7,494 nt of DNA from Deltaproteobacteria bacterium. GTDB lineage: Bacteria; Myxococcota_A; Polyangia; Polyangiales; Houyiibacteriaceae. The stretch covers positions 1 through 7,494 of the forward strand of contig QMMB01000152.1 in assembly GCA_003647035.1 (NCBI GenBank), given 5' to 3'. Below, piece by piece: positions 5,978 through 7,494 of this stretch. Made by a program: the position numbers and the translations under genes. The stretch's first letter is position 1. The number at the start of each line of letters is the position of its first letter. The notes beneath the pieces were generated by a model. That model ran no database searches, was not told the DNA's origin, and saw nothing but the letters and a program-made list of their open reading frames with translations.

Positions 5978-6899
5978 TATGCAACGGATCAACCAAGTCA
6001 ACGGCGCGCTCTTGATCGCTGCGTTGGTGTCGGGATTCGGTCTCACGGGAGCCATCTCGATGACCAGGCCCCTTGAAACGGATGCCGGTGTGAACACGGT
6101 CGAGGACGCGACGGGCGAACACGTCGCGGTGCGCGACTACACGCGGATCGTCAGCACGAGCACAATCGCCGACCAGGTCCTGATCGAGATCATCGAGCCC
6201 GGGCGCCTGCTCGCCGTTAGCGGCCATACCCTCCGCACCCAGAGGTCTCGAACTTACGCAGACAAGGTTGGCGTCGAGCGCGCGCGGGACATCGAAACGA
6301 TCATCGAGCTCCGGCCCGACATCGTTTTCATCAACAGCTTCATCGACCGACGCCAAGTGCAACGGCTCAAAGATGCAGGCTTGAACGTTTTCGATATGGG
6401 GGAGATGCAGGGGTTAGCGACGCTATTACTGAACATCCAACAACTAGCCGGCGTGCTCGGCGCGCCCGAACGCGGGCGGAAGCTCGCAGACGACTTCGTT
6501 CGGAAGCTGGGAGCAGTCTCTACGGGCCTCGGGGTTCAGGACAGACGACGCGGCATCTATGTAGGGATTCACGGCGATCGTCTCTACGGTGGGACCAGGG
6601 GAACCAGCTTTCATGACGTGCTCGTGGCCGGGGGCGTCATCGACATGGCCGCCGAAGCGGGTTTGCGCGGATGGCCGGCGTTTACCAACGAACAACTGCT
6701 CAGCCTCGACCCGCCATGGATCATCACCAACCCTGGTACCGAGCGCTCGCTTTGTCGGCATCCGGGTTTCGAAGCGCTATCGGCTTGCCGCACGGGGCAG
6801 ATTCGCAGCATCGACGAACATCTGCTCACCGACCCTGGCTTGGGGATGCTGCAGGCGGCCGAAGCCGTGCACGCCGCGGTGTATGGCGAGGGAAGCTAG
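5964..6899 (+). CDS. btuF: Periplasmic cobalamin-binding protein BtuF
   Basis: A 311-residue class III periplasmic binding protein (BtuF/FecB family) that should deliver cobalamin to BtuCD. Residues 13-30 are a hydrophobic export segment; AIS at 30-32 could be a signal peptidase I site, but it is not strong and there is no lipobox, so the protein may be soluble or N-terminally anchored. Typical family segments follow: RIVSTSTIADQVLIEI then LLAVS (61-86), VGVERARDIETIIELRPDIV (102-121), the domain-linking helix LATLLLNIQQLAGVLG (151-166), and GWPAFTNEQLLSLDPPWII (236-254). Cys264 and Cys275 could pair. ATG at 5964 lies inside btuD and has no good ribosome binding site; a second in-frame ATG at 5979, just after the btuD stop, gives a slightly shorter signal peptide and is equally plausible. 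Its stop overlaps that of the opposite-strand thrH-like gene. Confidence 0.88.
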   Translation: MALGDMQRINQVNGALLIAALVSGFGLTGAISMTRPLETDAGVNTVEDATGEHVAVRDYTRIVSTSTIADQVLIEIIEPGRLLAVSGHTLRTQRSRTYADKVGVERARDIETIIELRPDIVFINSFIDRRQVQRLKDAGLNVFDMGEMQGLATLLLNIQQLAGVLGAPERGRKLADDFVRKLGAVSTGLGVQDRRRGIYVGIHGDRLYGGTRGTSFHDVLVAGGVIDMAAEAGLRGWPAFTNEQLLSLDPPWIITNPGTERSLCRHPGFEALSACRTGQIRSIDEHLLTDPGLGMLQAAEAVHAAVYGEGS

Positions 6900-7494
6900 T
6901 CCAGGAGCGCGGCCAGCAGCTCGCTGTACGCATCGGTTCGCTTGAACTGGGGAAATTCTTCGGCGACGTTGTCCGGGCACCGAAACAAGATCCCGCGATC
7001 GGCTTCTTTCAGCATCGTGGTGTCGTTGTAGCTGTCCCCAGCAGCGTGCACTCGGAACCCGATGTCTTTGAGCCCGGCGACGGCCTTGCGCTTGCCGTCC
7101 GGGATACGGAGCCGATAGCCGGTCACCCGGTTTGTCTCGTCGGTCAACAGCTCGTGGCAAAAGAGAGTCGGCTGGCCGAGCTGCCGCATGAACGGCGAGG
7201 CGAACTGGTAGAACGTGTCGCTCAGTATGATCAGCTGCGTCCGGTCACGGAGCTCATCGAGAAACTCCCTTGCACCTGGTAGAGGCTCCATCGTGCCGAT
7301 CACTTCATCGATGTCGGAAAGCTTGAAGCCGTGCTCGTCGAGGATCTCGAGACGACCACGCATGAGCTTGTCGTAATCCGGCTCGTCACGCGTGGTGCGT
7401 GTCAGGGCATCGATTCCGGTCTTCTCCGCGAACGCGATCCACACCTCTGGAATGAGGACACCTTCGAGATCGAGGCAGACGACGAGTGGCGGCA
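6896..7494 (-). CDS. thrH: ThrH-like phosphoserine phosphatase / homoserine phosphotransferase (5' end beyond window)
   Basis: Haloacid dehalogenase-superfamily enzyme closely resembling Pseudomonas ThrH, which hydrolyses phosphoserine and can move the phosphate to homoserine. 198 residues are visible against roughly 205 in that relative. Reading to the window edge recovers the N-terminal motif LDLEGVLIPE with nucleophile Asp8 (visible numbering), which an internal GTG start at 7444 would remove, so only the first few codons are missing. Other motifs: SDT (91-93, motif II), the Lys-rich GKRK (133-136, motif III) and GDSYND (152-157, motif IV, metal-binding Asp). The stretches PDYDKLM, MRQLG, PTLFCHEL and EFPQF are family-typical. 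It is cytoplasmic and acts in serine/threonine metabolism. It converges on btuF; the two stop codons share two bases and no terminator is seen between them. No direct link to B12 uptake is evident. Confidence 0.92.
   Translation of the reverse strand, partial: PPLVVCLDLEGVLIPEVWIAFAEKTGIDALTRTTRDEPDYDKLMRGRLEILDEHGFKLSDIDEVIGTMEPLPGAREFLDELRDRTQLIILSDTFYQFASPFMRQLGQPTLFCHELLTDETNRVTGYRLRIPDGKRKAVAGLKDIGFRVHAAGDSYNDTTMLKEADRGILFRCPDNVAEEFPQFKRTDAYSELLAALLD

Noticed and set aside
4225..6899. Iron-siderophore ABC transporter (Fec/Fhu type) instead of cobalamin
   Set aside because: The protein families overlap, but divergence from a cobalamin-riboswitch-controlled BtuB-type receptor and the lack of siderophore genes favour B12.
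6896..7444. thrH-like gene starting at the internal GTG at 7444
   Set aside because: This would drop the catalytic DLEG motif, which is encoded in frame between 7445 and 7494.

Overview
The window comes from a GC-rich, Gram-negative (outer-membrane) bacterium and is almost entirely a vitamin B12 (cobalamin) uptake locus. The combination of a TonB-dependent receptor, an outer-membrane-type lipoprotein, high GC and RNA-controlled single genes would suit Myxococcota or a related former deltaproteobacterial lineage. That placement is an inference, because no rRNA or other phylogenetic marker is present.

Layout from left to right. Positions 1-236 are non-coding and hold direct and inverted repeats. 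A minus-strand gene (237-1532) encodes a lipoprotein that looks like a beta-propeller. Its leader (1533-1881) carries a cobalamin riboswitch (about 1640-1800) and, next to the upstream gene's stop, a nested inverted-repeat structure. Next on the minus strand is a TonB-dependent receptor of the BtuB type (1882-3912), preceded by a second cobalamin riboswitch (about 4005-4165). Diverging from it on the plus strand is a compact ABC transporter operon: permease btuC (4225-5199), ATPase btuD (5192-5977) and substrate-binding protein btuF (5964-6899), with overlapping reading frames. A convergent minus-strand gene, thrH-like phosphoserine phosphatase (6896 to beyond 7494), closes the window; its first few codons lie outside.

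The genes form a near-complete import route. The surface or outer-membrane lipoprotein probably helps capture the corrinoid, the BtuB-like channel moves it across the outer membrane using TonB energy (TonB/ExbB/ExbD are not in this window), BtuF binds it in the periplasm, and BtuCD pumps it inward using ATP. The two outer-membrane genes each have their own cobalamin riboswitch, and the two riboswitch cores are nearly identical over 52 bases. The inner-membrane operon has no riboswitch visible on its strand.

The most interesting item is the riboswitch-controlled propeller-like lipoprotein beside btuB. It resembles in architecture and context the Bacteroidota B12-capture lipoprotein BtuG, but it sits in what appears to be a different phylum and has no specific sequence match I can name.
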